Of a stretch of 64,000 nt of DNA, positions 37,814 through 46,553 are shown in pieces. Position 1 is the stretch's first letter; each line of letters opens with the position of its first letter. This DNA comes from Flavobacterium sp. CBA20B-1 (lineage in GTDB: Bacteria > Bacteroidota > Bacteroidia > Flavobacteriales > Flavobacteriaceae). The stretch spans positions 372,001 through 436,000 of the forward strand of contig NZ_CP092370.1 in the NCBI RefSeq assembly GCF_028473145.1. Reading direction: 5' to 3'. A program made the translations under genes and the position numbers. The notes below the pieces were generated by a model. The model had not been told where the DNA came from. It worked only from the letters and a program-made list of their open reading frames with translations, and made no database searches.

Positions 37814-38699
37814 TTCGATTTAGTTTTATCAAATGATACAATTTATAAAAATCGAGTAATTTTAATGACGGTTGCGTGCTTATCAAATTTTTACGGATAA
37901 ACGGCTCGGCTTTTTTTCCTACAAAATAAATCAACCAATTCATTACTTTAAACTTTTGCAATTTGCTGTAAAATGCCAATATTTTTATGAACGAATCATC
38001 AATTAATCCATTTTTTTTTAAAAACCATGCACTTTCTACACTAATTAAACTCTTTTCAATGAAAACTTCGTTGCTTTCTAAGCCTAAATGATAAACTTGA
38101 TTGTTAATGTGGGTAATTTGGTGCGCATGTTTCATAAAATCAAAAGCAAAAAGCGTGTCTTCGTGCCCATAATTTTTAATAGTTTCATTAAATTGGATAC
38201 TTAAAAACAGTTTTTTTTGCACTAAAAAATTGGCTGAAGAAAAATGGTGGTATGGATTTTTCTGTCGATCTACAGCACTTTTTGTTTCTCTTTTATGACC
38301 GTAACACCAACGCAAATATTCCTTTTTAGGAGGTTTTGCGTGTTCGTAACAAATGCCACCAACCACAAGATGCCTCTCGTTTGAAATCTCATTTACATAG
38401 GATTCAATAAAATTTTGATGCACCGGCAACACATCGGCATCAAGAAAAAGTAAATAAGCAAAAGCAGCATTTTGCGCCAATAAATTGCGAATGCTGCTTC
38501 TTCCAATATTTTGATTTAAAACACGATACGAACAATAAGTAAAACGGTTTATTTCTTCATTTTCAGTCAGATATAAAGACGAAGCATCATCTAAAACAAG
38601 TATTTCAAAGGTAATCTGCGCTTCCACACACTGCTTATAAATTTCTTTAACAAGCGAAACCGTATTGAAATTAAAAGTAGGTATGAGTACAGATAGCAT
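37806..38699 (-). CDS. Glycosyltransferase family 2
   Basis: A 297-aa GT-A enzyme: LSVLIPTFNFNTVSLVKEIY, LVLDDASS, NQNIGRSSIRNLLA and LFLDADVLPVH. GHEDTLFAFDFMK is the acceptor/catalytic region, as in galactosyltransferase-like GT2/GT7 C-terminal segments. It directly follows ftsE with a 1-nt overlap. Confidence 0.9.
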   Translation of the reverse strand: MLSVLIPTFNFNTVSLVKEIYKQCVEAQITFEILVLDDASSLYLTENEEINRFTYCSYRVLNQNIGRSSIRNLLAQNAAFAYLLFLDADVLPVHQNFIESYVNEISNERHLVVGGICYEHAKPPKKEYLRWCYGHKRETKSAVDRQKNPYHHFSSANFLVQKKLFLSIQFNETIKNYGHEDTLFAFDFMKHAHQITHINNQVYHLGLESNEVFIEKSLISVESAWFLKKNGLIDDSFIKILAFYSKLQKFKVMNWLIYFVGKKAEPFIRKNLISTQPSLKLLDFYKLYHLIKLNRNA

Positions 38700-39382
38700 T
38701 AAATGGTTTTTTGAACAACCTCGAAAACTTTACCTTCGTCGCATTTTAATGTTTTTGCCGGATATTTTAACAGCAATGCATAATCGTGCGTAGCCATTAA
38801 AATAGTTCTACCGTTTTCATTAATTTTTTGCAGTACTTCCATTACTTCCACACTTGTTTGCGGGTCTAAATTTCCTGTTGGTTCATCGGCTAAAATCAAT
38901 TCAGGGTCATTTAGAAGTGCACGCGCAATTGCCACACGTTGCTGCTCGCCACCCGAAATTTGATGCGGCATCTTTTTTAAATGTTGCAACATTCCCACAC
39001 GGTCTAAAACATCTTCGATTCGTGCATTCATATCATTTTCATTAGTCCAGCCGGTTGCTTTCAACACAAACAAAAGGTTTTGGTGCACATTGCGGTCTGG
39101 CAACAATTTAAAATCTTGGAAAACAATACCCAATTTGCGTCTTAAAAAAGGAATATCGCTTTGTTTTAATGAACGCAAATCGTAATCAACAATCACACCT
39201 TCTCCTTGTTTCAAGTGTAAATCGGCATAAAGGGTTTTCATTAAACTACTTTTTCCCGAACCTGTTTTACCAATCAGGTAAATAAATTCGCCTTTTTGAA
39301 TATCGATATTCACATCGGTTAAAATAGGTTCTTCTTCTTGAAAAATGGCTGCGTTTTGTAGTTTTAATATAGATGTTGACAT
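38699..39382 (-). CDS. ftsE: Cell-division ABC transporter ATPase FtsE-like
   Basis: A 227-aa ABC ATPase: Walker [11 protein letters not shown]-loop [12 protein letters not shown], signature [14 protein letters not shown], Walker [14 protein letters not shown] and the switch His in MATHDY. The ISGGEQQR and DFKLLPDR forms are typical of FtsE, which with FtsX controls peptidoglycan hydrolases at the septum. ftsX is not adjacent, as is usual in flavobacteria. Start at [10 protein letters not shown] (39382) preferred over 39406. Confidence 0.88.
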   Translation of the reverse strand: MSTSILKLQNAAIFQEEEPILTDVNIDIQKGEFIYLIGKTGSGKSSLMKTLYADLHLKQGEGVIVDYDLRSLKQSDIPFLRRKLGIVFQDFKLLPDRNVHQNLLFVLKATGWTNENDMNARIEDVLDRVGMLQHLKKMPHQISGGEQQRVAIARALLNDPELILADEPTGNLDPQTSVEVMEVLQKINENGRTILMATHDYALLLKYPAKTLKCDEGKVFEVVQKTI

Positions 39383-39450
39383 AGATTTTTTTTGTAAAAA
39401 TATCAAAAGTTACGGGTTAATAAAAATTCCATCGGAAAATATGTACTTTA

Positions 39451-40056
39451 TCATCTTTTTTTAGAAAAAGTAATTCCAATTTTGGCTGTTAAAAATTGAT
39501 AGTTATTCATGTATTTCTCCCAATTTGGAGTTGTTTCGGTTTGCATTTTATGTAAGGAATATTTCATGCCAAATGTAAAATAGGAATTGGTTCCAATTTT
39601 ATGCAAGTAATCTACTCCTAAACCTAAACCATCGCTTTCTGAATTCAGCTCTTTGCCAAAACCATTGCTCGTATATTGTGATTTGTCATACGAAATATAA
39701 GGTTCTAATATACTTTGTTCGTTTATAGGTTGATAAAAACTTGCATACAAACCGGGTGTGAATACGGTGGTTTTTTCAAAATATCCAAAATAGTTGTTGT
39801 TTTTAACCATCATTCTTTGAAAGCCTAAATGCGCCCCAACCGTAAATCGATGGTAGCTGATGATTGCCAAACGTCCTTGAAGCGACGGAAATGCAAACTT
39901 GTGTGCATCGCCCATCATACTATTATTGGGTGCTAGATTTGAAAAGCCCAACGTCATTTGAAAAGTGTCGAAAAAATCAATACTCGAATTTTTTTCGTTC
40001 TGAGAAAAACCTGAAAACGAAATCAATAAGCAGTATAAAGAAACCATTTTTTTCAT
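39451..40056 (-). CDS. Exported outer-membrane beta-barrel-like protein
   Basis: A 201-aa protein with a signal peptide (MKKMVSLYCLLISFSGFSQ). The rest alternates amphipathic strands (VGAHLGFQRMMV; TPGLYASFYQ; LGLGVDYLHKIG; FTFGMKYSLHKM), ending in an aromatic strand plus a basic tail. This is the pattern of small outer-membrane barrels. Its start overlaps the lipoprotein gene by 4 nt. Confidence 0.75.
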   Translation of the reverse strand: MKKMVSLYCLLISFSGFSQNEKNSSIDFFDTFQMTLGFSNLAPNNSMMGDAHKFAFPSLQGRLAIISYHRFTVGAHLGFQRMMVKNNNYFGYFEKTTVFTPGLYASFYQPINEQSILEPYISYDKSQYTSNGFGKELNSESDGLGLGVDYLHKIGTNSYFTFGMKYSLHKMQTETTPNWEKYMNNYQFLTAKIGITFSKKR

Positions 40057-40460
40057 AACGAATAATTTAAAGTACCTAAATTCACATAGTAATTATTCGT
40101 ATTGTAATTGGATATATATCCAAAATAACGGTAGTCATTATTATGCGTAATTCTGATTACATATACATTTGTTTCTTCATTTCGAGGAATGGAAAAACTG
40201 ATGGTTCCAGAAGCATCGGTTTTGGTTTTTGAAACACTGATCCACTTGCTGTTTATATTTATTTCGCTGGGATACAGAGCCGTTATTGATCCATTTGTAG
40301 GTTGATTGTACACAGGATATACATTGACTTCTACGCCCTGTAAAGGTGCATTGTTATAAATCAGTTTTCCTTCAACAATAATTCGAGTATCGCCGTCGTA
40401 AATATCTGTGGTACAACCTATAAAAGTTGTGGCTAAAAAAAGTAGAGCTATTTTTTTCAT
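40053..40460 (-). CDS. Lipoprotein with carboxypeptidase-regulatory-like fold
   Basis: A 135-aa lipoprotein (lipobox FIGC, Cys at residue 15). IIVEGKLIYNNAPLQGVEVNV and later KTDASGTISFSI are the CarboxypepD_reg/DUF3823-like immunoglobulin-type pattern. Probably surface- or periplasm-anchored; role unknown. Translationally coupled to the downstream barrel gene (ATGA overlap). Confidence 0.75.
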   Translation of the reverse strand: MKKIALLFLATTFIGCTTDIYDGDTRIIVEGKLIYNNAPLQGVEVNVYPVYNQPTNGSITALYPSEININSKWISVSKTKTDASGTISFSIPRNEETNVYVIRITHNNDYRYFGYISNYNTNNYYVNLGTLNYSL

Positions 40461-41207
40461 AAGTTTTCATTTAATTCTAAACGCATTGCAAAACATATAG
40501 TTGCATTTTCGTGGATATAAAAATAAAATTCTTTTTCGGTTTTGCAACAATAAATAGCAGCTTTTTGATTAAATGTTAATTCTTTTAAGTAATTCAGGTC
40601 AATTGATTTAATTTTTGCATGCTGATGAATTTCAATAGACAAACAATCCAAACACCATTCGATATATTTTACATTGTTCACGTGATTTAAAGCATCTAAA
40701 TCGGAATAAACCACTGTGTGTTCTGCGATTAATTGGGCAGATTTTGAAAGATCTATTTTTGCAAAAGATTGCTTTGTTGGTTTTTTGTTGGGAAATTTCT
40801 CTAAATGCGAATGATCAATTAAAATGGCTTCGGGTCTGCGTTTTTTCGGTATTCACACACACCCACAAACTGTTGATACCTATAATTTTTTTTTCGTTAA
40901 GAAACACTTCAAAATCGCGGATCGATTTGATACCGGCTAATGTTTCAATCCAAGTTTCCATTTCAATTGTTTCGTGCCATTGTGGTAAATTTTCCACTTC
41001 GATACGCATACTGCTCAGCACCCACGCTTGATGGTTTTTCTGCATATCAAAATAACTCATGCCGCCCAAATCGGAATGTTTGCCAGCAAGTGCTTGCAAA
41101 ATGTTCATTAAATCGGTAAACCTGATTTTGGAATTTACCGAGCATTTATCAATGGTAACGTGACAAGTTCCTTTGAAAATCGATGAAAATTTATTGGGTA
41201 ATTGCAT
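40457..41207 (-). pseudogene. Acyl-ACP thioesterase broken by a +1 frameshift
   Basis: The N-terminal half (40815-41207) carries the hot-dog fold of acyl-ACP thioesterases (RFTDLMNILQALAGKHSDLG; NHQAWVLSSMRIEVENLPQW; GINSLWVCVNTEK). The frame is lost at a run of six A (plus-strand T run 40841-40846). Reading one base later restores EKRRPEAILIDHSHLEKFPN and leads without a stop into the second half (VVYSDLDALNHVNNVKYIEW, the second hot-dog motif). One extra A explains everything. Either a true pseudogene, phase variation, or a sequencing error in the homopolymer. Overlaps miaA by 17 nt. Confidence 0.85.
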
Positions 41208-42132
41208 GTATGTGTTTTATAATATGTTGCACAGATTCTTGATACGAAAACCATTTTGCATCTTCGTTTCGTTTAAACCAAGTTAGTTGTCTTTTGGCAA
41301 ATCGGCGGGTATTTTTCTTAATTTCTTCAATTGCATCATTCAAAGAAATTTTTTCATCAAGATAATCAAATAATTCCCGATAACCAACCGTTTGCAAAGC
41401 GTTTAATTGTTGGTATTCCTTTAAACCAGCCACTTCGTGTAGCAACCCATTTTGCATCATTGCATCAACGCGTTGGTTGATACGTTGGTACATTATTTCT
41501 CGCGGGGCTTCTAAACCAATCACAATAGGAACAAAATTTCTTGCTTTTTTAGGTTGATTTAAAAACGAAGAGTAAGGTGCTTGTGCTGCGATTGATACCC
41601 CGATAAAACGTTTCATGCGCTGTTGGTTTTGCAACGTTTGCGGATTGTTTTCGTTTAAAAAATGGAAATAATCGGGATCTAATTGCTGCAAGGTTTTCTG
41701 TAAATATTCAAAACCATGCGTATTGTAATTTTGGTCGATTTCGGCTTTTATTTCATTGGAAACTTCCGGAAAATCATCAAATCCTTTTAATATGGCATCG
41801 ACATACAAACCAGAACCTCCCACCACAATTTGTATATGGTTTTGGATGAATAATTCATCTAACAATGCCAAAGCTTCTTTTTCGTAATCGCCCACATTGT
41901 AATCTTCGGTAATTGATTTATTTTGAATGAAATAGTGCGGTGCTTGTGCTAATTCTTCTTTGGTAGGAACGGCAGTACCAATGGTCATTTCTTTAAAAAA
42001 CTGTCGGCTATCACACGATACAATAGCACAATTAAAATGATTTGCCAGTTTTATGGATAACGCGGTTTTGCCAATTGCAGTGGCACCAATGATTACAATT
42101 AAGTAGTTAGTTGTTGATTTTAACTGCTCCAT
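41191..42132 (-). CDS. miaA: tRNA dimethylallyltransferase MiaA
   Basis: A 313-aa enzyme adding the dimethylallyl group to A37 of tRNAs that read U-starting codons. P-loop IIGATAIGKTALSIKLA (K22); SCDSRQFFKEMTIGTA; PHYFI; VVGGSGLYVDAIL; and the tRNA-contact region NTRRFAKRQLTWFKR are all present. It overlaps the genes on both sides (17 and 26 nt). Confidence 0.97.
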   Translation of the reverse strand: MEQLKSTTNYLIVIIGATAIGKTALSIKLANHFNCAIVSCDSRQFFKEMTIGTAVPTKEELAQAPHYFIQNKSITEDYNVGDYEKEALALLDELFIQNHIQIVVGGSGLYVDAILKGFDDFPEVSNEIKAEIDQNYNTHGFEYLQKTLQQLDPDYFHFLNENNPQTLQNQQRMKRFIGVSIAAQAPYSSFLNQPKKARNFVPIVIGLEAPREIMYQRINQRVDAMMQNGLLHEVAGLKEYQQLNALQTVGYRELFDYLDEKISLNDAIEEIKKNTRRFAKRQLTWFKRNEDAKWFSYQESVQHIIKHIHAITQ

Positions 42133-42955
42133 CTATAAATTTTTCGCCGCAATTGTAGCAAAAATTAGCATATTCGTTATAAATATACATTTTGCAACGC
42201 GGACAATTTTTCTGATCTTTTTTACCTTTTCTATTTTTTGCCAATTCAGCGGTTACAATTCCAGTTGGCACTGCAATGATTCCATAACCCATAATCATGA
42301 TGAACGATGCAATTGCTTTACCAACAGGCGTGATAGGGGCAATATCGCCATAGCCAACCGTTGTCATGGTTACAATACACCAATAAATGCTGTTTGGAAT
42401 ATTGGTAAAACCATTGTGGCGGCCTTCTACAATGTACATTATTGTTCCTAAAATTATAGACATAACAAAAATAAAATACACAAAAACAATGATTTTACTC
42501 ATGCTGGCACGCAACGATTCTTTAATATGCGAAGATTGATTTAAGAATGGAATTAAATCTAAAATTGCAAACAATCGCAGTAATCTTAACGAGCGAATTA
42601 CAGTTAGCGCTTCGGATCCGGGTATAAAAAAACTTAAATACATGGGCAAAAGTGATATTAAGTCAACAAATCCATAGAAACTAAAAATGTAATTGAGTGG
42701 TTTTTTGTTACTAATGATGCGCAATATGTATTCGATAGAAAAAAATATGGTGATGATCCATTCACTTATTACAAAAAAATCGTGGTAAAGCTCATCATAT
42801 CTAATGATACTTGCCATCATAATCAATACCACACTAAGCAAAATGATCACCAACAGCAATAAATCAAATGTTTTTCCTGCTAATGTGCTTGTGCCATAGA
42901 TAATAATGTAGATTTTCTGACGAAGAATTTCGTATTTGCTTTTTACTTGTTTCAT
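42107..42955 (-). CDS. Voltage-gated-type potassium channel with C-terminal zinc ribbon
   Basis: A 282-aa ion transporter. Six TM helices, an S4-like segment with regular arginines (VIRSLRLLRLFAILD), and the selectivity filter TTVGYGD in the pore loop. After S6 there is a zinc ribbon: CPRC at about 251-254 and CYNC at about 267-270. The ribbon is unusual for Kv-type channels and may sense metal or redox state (inference). It starts 2 nt after the nuclease gene and overlaps miaA by 26 nt. Confidence 0.92.
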   Translation of the reverse strand: MKQVKSKYEILRQKIYIIIYGTSTLAGKTFDLLLLVIILLSVVLIMMASIIRYDELYHDFFVISEWIITIFFSIEYILRIISNKKPLNYIFSFYGFVDLISLLPMYLSFFIPGSEALTVIRSLRLLRLFAILDLIPFLNQSSHIKESLRASMSKIIVFVYFIFVMSIILGTIMYIVEGRHNGFTNIPNSIYWCIVTMTTVGYGDIAPITPVGKAIASFIMIMGYGIIAVPTGIVTAELAKNRKGKKDQKNCPRCKMYIYNEYANFCYNCGEKFIDGAVKINN

Positions 42956-42957
42956 TC

Positions 42958-44277
42958 CTAGAACGATAGCAGTTTATAATCTTTTTTTGTGTAAAGATAA
43001 TGTTTTATAATGTTTAAGACATCTTTGGTGTAAACCAGTTGAATTAATTTTTTTTGCAACACATCGGTATTCAATACTTGATAATTTAAATCAAAAAAAC
43101 AATAGCCTTTAAAAATACCATTCTCAATAACCACTACACTTTTTTCGTTTATAGTTCTTCCTTTTAAAATAATGATTTTTTTATTCCACAGCAATTCATT
43201 TTTACTCAATAAATCGTTAAATAGCGTATTGTGCATATCAGTGGGATAGTTGATTTGTTCGGAAGCTGAAAGGGCGTTTTGAACCTGTTCTACAATTTCG
43301 TTTTCTTGATACAAATCGTTGATAAATTGTACGGCATTTTTTTGGGTTTTGAACGATTGTATGGCTTTCTTACGACCGTTTGATTTTTGAATTTTCAATG
43401 TTTCGTAACCACTGTCTAATTTTTCTTGATACACTGCCCACAAATAAGGCGATTTTCGTTGTGTGATATTTAATACCGGTTTGTTGTGCAACAGCTCTTC
43501 CCGTTCTTTCAGTAAAGCGATTAATTCGTTGCCTGTTTCTTCAAATGTAACGGTGTAAACTTCTTTTTGAATGCGTTTGGCAATTTTAGAATCGGCAGTA
43601 AAAATTTGATTGAGCTTTTTACGGATATTGTTGCTTTTGCCGATATAAATAATATTTCCTTTATCGTTGTGCACATAAAAAATACCTACAGTGGAAGGAA
43701 TATTTTGTAAAATATCGAACAATTTTGGTGAAATACCTTGATGTTGCTCGTTTTTAATTTGTTGTTTCACAATTTGTTTGTCCAAATCTTTATCAAGCAA
43801 TAACTTGAACAATTTCAACGTAGCCATTGCATCACCGCTTGCTCTGTGACGATCAGCAATAGGAATTCCCAACGAGCGAACCAATTTACCCAAGCTATAC
43901 GCTTGTGCATCGGGCAACAAAATTTTTGACATTTCTACGGTACACAACGTAGGTTTCTGAAAATTATAGCCCAATCGATCAAATTCTAATTTTAGAACCC
44001 GATAATCAAAAGATGCGTTGTGTGCCACAATGATACAACCTTCGGTTATCTCAATGATGCGTTTGGCAACCTCAAAAAACTTTGGTGCCTGGCGCAACAT
44101 GGCATTATTTATACCGGTAAGTTTCACAACAAACGGCTGAATGGGAATCTCGGGGTTAACCAGGCTTATGAACTGATCTATAATTTCAACACCGTCAAAC
44201 TTATAAATGGCAATTTCGGTAATGCCCTCTTTATTAAATTGTCCGCCGGTGGTTTCTATATCTATAATTGCGTACAT
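42958..44277 (-). CDS. DnaQ-type 3'-5' exonuclease fused to GIY-YIG nuclease
   Basis: A 439-aa two-domain nuclease. Residues 1-165 are DEDDh exonuclease: DIETTG (D6, E8), AHNASFDYRVL, and HRASGDAMATLKLF with the catalytic His-Asp. Residues about 195-270 form a UvrC-like GIY-YIG domain (GIFYVHNDKGNIIYIGKSNN; LLKEREELLHNKPVLN). The C-terminal 160 aa are unassigned. This fusion is widespread in Bacteroidota and probably serves DNA repair. Confidence 0.9.
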   Translation of the reverse strand: MYAIIDIETTGGQFNKEGITEIAIYKFDGVEIIDQFISLVNPEIPIQPFVVKLTGINNAMLRQAPKFFEVAKRIIEITEGCIIVAHNASFDYRVLKLEFDRLGYNFQKPTLCTVEMSKILLPDAQAYSLGKLVRSLGIPIADRHRASGDAMATLKLFKLLLDKDLDKQIVKQQIKNEQHQGISPKLFDILQNIPSTVGIFYVHNDKGNIIYIGKSNNIRKKLNQIFTADSKIAKRIQKEVYTVTFEETGNELIALLKEREELLHNKPVLNITQRKSPYLWAVYQEKLDSGYETLKIQKSNGRKKAIQSFKTQKNAVQFINDLYQENEIVEQVQNALSASEQINYPTDMHNTLFNDLLSKNELLWNKKIIILKGRTINEKSVVVIENGIFKGYCFFDLNYQVLNTDVLQKKLIQLVYTKDVLNIIKHYLYTKKDYKLLSF

Positions 44278-44318
44278 TCTTGAATGTCAATGTCAATTTC
44301 AATGTCAAAAATCAATTT

Positions 44319-44541
44319 CAATAACAAATACAATTAATGATAATATTAAGTACAATTTTTAAAATTGAAATTTGCTATTGCTATTGCTATTGTATTTGCT
44401 ATTGTATTTGCTATTGTATTTGCTATTGTATTTGCTATTGTATTTGTTATTGTATTTGTTATTGTATTTGCTATTGTTATTGCTATTGTTATTGTATTTG
44501 CTATTGTATTTGCTATTGTATTTGCTATTGTATTTTTATTG
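44319..44541 (+). repeat. Microsatellite of TATTTGCTATTG / GCTATT units with an inverted companion
   Basis: Positions 44371-44541 consist almost wholly of 6- and 12-nt units (GCTATT, TATTTGCTATTG, TATTTGTTATTG). Before it, 44319-44334 (CAATAACAAATACAAT) is the exact reverse complement of 44437-44452. It lies between the stop of the 44547-44915 gene and the start of the nuclease gene at 44277. All three frames are open but only as low-complexity peptide. Confidence 0.9.
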
Positions 44542-44546
44542 AAAAA

Positions 44547-44915
44547 CTATTTTTTATTAATTATCATTTTCGAAGCAATTGCTATTAACTCTTCAACTTC
44601 GTTTAAAAGCAAATTTCGAACATTTTTATCGCCTTCTTGTATATAATTTAAAATTTTTAAAGAATTTCTAGATTCTTTTAATTCTTTTACAGATAAACTA
44701 ACCTTAAAAATAAAATCTTTGCCAGTATTTGTTCCTTGGGCTTCACCAAAATTTAAAGCAGCACTTCCAGATGAACGGATTAATTGATTTTTATAATACT
44801 CGTTCTCGTAACTTTTATCTAAATTTCGAGTAAAAAAAATACATTCCCCAGCAAATCGAACCAAACGATCTTCAAAGTTGAAAATTTTATTTTCAAAAAC
44901 GCTTTTTATTTCCAT
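44547..44915 (-). CDS. Four-helix bundle protein (S23/IVS-type)
   Basis: A 122-aa protein: FEDRLVRFAGECIFFTRNLD, YYKNQLIRSSGSAALNFGEAQ and FKVSLSVKELKESRNSLKIL are the TIGR02436-type four-helix-bundle signature. Such genes are scattered singly through Bacteroidota genomes and in rRNA intervening sequences; function unknown. Confidence 0.88.
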   Translation of the reverse strand: MEIKSVFENKIFNFEDRLVRFAGECIFFTRNLDKSYENEYYKNQLIRSSGSAALNFGEAQGTNTGKDFIFKVSLSVKELKESRNSLKILNYIQEGDKNVRNLLLNEVEELIAIASKMIINKK

Positions 44916-45044
44916 CTTTTTAAAGAATAATATTTTGAACCTGCAATTACTATTATCGTTTACGAAAATACGACTGGTTTCTTAAAGGCTAAAATACGAA
45001 AAATGTTAGTGGTATTAAAAATGATTTTTTTTCTAACAAATTCT

Positions 45045-45413
45045 TTAATCTACATAAAAAAATGAAATACGTTCAGCTACTTTATTATCTTTTAAATAAA
45101 CTTGTCTTAATCTATAATGAGTACTAGAAGGTGATTCAGAGTATTGTAAGGCATCGATATCATTTTGTGGATTCCATTCAACAATTGGATTATCAATTAT
45201 TTTTAAAACTTCTTCTTTTGTCATTCCTTTTTTAATTTTCAAAAATTTTTTATGAGAATAATTTTCTGAAAATTTTGTTTCTTCAACAAGAAGTGTATTC
45301 AGTAGAAGTCCGGAGTATCCATCAAGCTTTAAAACTGGAATCAATTGTTTTAAAGCAAAAAGGAATATTACAGTAAGTAAAATACTTAAAACAAAATTTT
45401 TAATTTTTTTCAT
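45045..45413 (-). CDS. Membrane-anchored hypothetical protein, BamE/SmpA-like motif
   Basis: A 122-aa protein with an N-terminal hydrophobic segment (NFVLSILLTVIFLFALKQLI). A KKFLKIKKGMTKEEVLKIID segment resembles the SmpA/OmlA repeat, and a Y...V..D strand pattern follows. Start at 45413 (MKKIKNFVLS) chosen over 45497, which overlaps the PLPBP gene by 68 nt. Role unknown. Confidence 0.6.
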   Translation of the reverse strand: MKKIKNFVLSILLTVIFLFALKQLIPVLKLDGYSGLLLNTLLVEETKFSENYSHKKFLKIKKGMTKEEVLKIIDNPIVEWNPQNDIDALQYSESPSSTHYRLRQVYLKDNKVAERISFFYVD

Positions 45414-45429
45414 CTGGTGAATATTTGAA

Positions 45430-46089
45430 TTATCTTTCCCCAAAAATACTGCTTCCAATGCGAACAATCGTACTTCCGCATTCAATAGCAATCTCATAGT
45501 CGCCGCTCATTCCCATAGAAAGTTGCTGGAAATGACAATTGGGTAATTGGTAAGGTTGTAAATAATCGAAAATATCTTTTAATGATTGAAATTCTGAACG
45601 AATTTTATCCTGATTTTCTGTAAAAGATGCCATTCCCATTAAACCGATTACTTTGATGTGTTCTAACGATTTAAATTCTTCTGAATGAATCAATTGCAAC
45701 AATTCATCGTGTGCCAAACCAAATTTTGATTCTTCGGTGGCTATATATACTTGTAATAAACAGTGGATGGTTCTTCGCCATTTTTTTGCTTGTTTGTTGA
45801 TCTCTTTCAACAGTTTTAAACTGTCCACGCCGTGAATTAAGCTTACGTAAGGTGCCATGTATTTTACCTTGTTGGTTTGCACGTGGCCAATCATGTGCCA
45901 TTGGATGTCTTTTGGCATTTGTTGCCATTTTTCGGTCATTTCCTGAATTTTGTTTTCGCCAAAAATCCGCTGACCTGCATTATAGGCTTCCATCAAATCG
46001 GCAACAGGTTTTGTTTTTGAAACAGCTACCAAATGAACATGTTCTGGTAAAGTATCTTTTATATTTTGTAAGTTTTCAGCTATATTCAT
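45430..46089 (-). CDS. PLP-homeostasis protein (YggS/PLPBP family)
   Basis: A 219-aa protein. The PLP lysine lies in HLVAVSKTKP (K25), the phosphate loop in LSMGMSGDYEIAIECGSTIVRIGS near the C-terminus, and IQWHMIGHVQTNKVKYM is the family core. It is not an enzyme in known cases but buffers pyridoxal phosphate. Full length. Confidence 0.95.
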   Translation of the reverse strand: MNIAENLQNIKDTLPEHVHLVAVSKTKPVADLMEAYNAGQRIFGENKIQEMTEKWQQMPKDIQWHMIGHVQTNKVKYMAPYVSLIHGVDSLKLLKEINKQAKKWRRTIHCLLQVYIATEESKFGLAHDELLQLIHSEEFKSLEHIKVIGLMGMASFTENQDKIRSEFQSLKDIFDYLQPYQLPNCHFQQLSMGMSGDYEIAIECGSTIVRIGSSIFGER

Positions 46090-46095
46090 TTTTTT

Positions 46096-46549
46096 ACCAC
46101 AAAGTTTTTAAGTTTTTACACAAAGTTTACAAAGAGCCGTTTATTACTCTTTTTAAACCATGCTTTAATAATACAACATTAAAGTTTATTAATAATCCAA
46201 GTTTGAAATTTCCTAATTTCATATAAGTTAGTGTTTGTGCTAAATGTACATCGTTTAGTGCATCAACACTTTTAATTTCAATAACAAATTTATTTTCAAC
46301 CAATAAATCCATTCTATACCCGCATTCAAGACGCACATTTTCAAAAACTAAAGGCATTGCTTTTTCTTTTTCAACCCTTATACCTTCTTGTTTTATTTTA
46401 TAGAATAAACACTCTTTGTAGGCGCTTTCTAACAATCCAGGACCTAAGGCTTTATGAACTTCAATGGCAAAACCAATAACTTTATTAGATAATTCATTTT
46501 CAATCATAGTTTTATTTCCTTTGTGTGAAATCTTTGTGCCTTTTGTGGT
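46096..46549. mobile_element. Small GxxExxY cassette with inverted ends
   Basis: The GxxExxY gene is bracketed by inverted copies of two short motifs. The left end has ACCACAAAG (46096-46104) and ACACAAAG (46118-46125). The right end has CTTTGTGT (46519-46526) and CTTTTGTGGT (46540-46549), their reverse complements (one with an extra A). The layout suggests a non-autonomous inserted unit of about 454 bp. Confidence 0.5.
46127..46507 (-). CDS. GxxExxY protein (PD-(D/E)XK-like)
   Basis: A 126-aa protein with the naming motif GPGLLESAYKECL and a nuclease-like core CGYRMDLLVENKFVIEIKSVD (D...ExK). HLAQTLTYMKLGNFKLGLLINF completes the fold. Single genes of this type are scattered in Bacteroidota genomes; function unproven. 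Its flanks form short inverted repeats. Confidence 0.9.
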   Translation of the reverse strand: MIENELSNKVIGFAIEVHKALGPGLLESAYKECLFYKIKQEGIRVEKEKAMPLVFENVRLECGYRMDLLVENKFVIEIKSVDALNDVHLAQTLTYMKLGNFKLGLLINFNVVLLKHGLKRVINGSL

Positions 46550-46553
46550 TAAT

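Noticed and set aside
44337..44646. Two low-complexity ORFs (CYCICYC and FAIVFAIV repeats)
   Set aside because: They are translations of the microsatellite and overlap the end of the four-helix-bundle gene.
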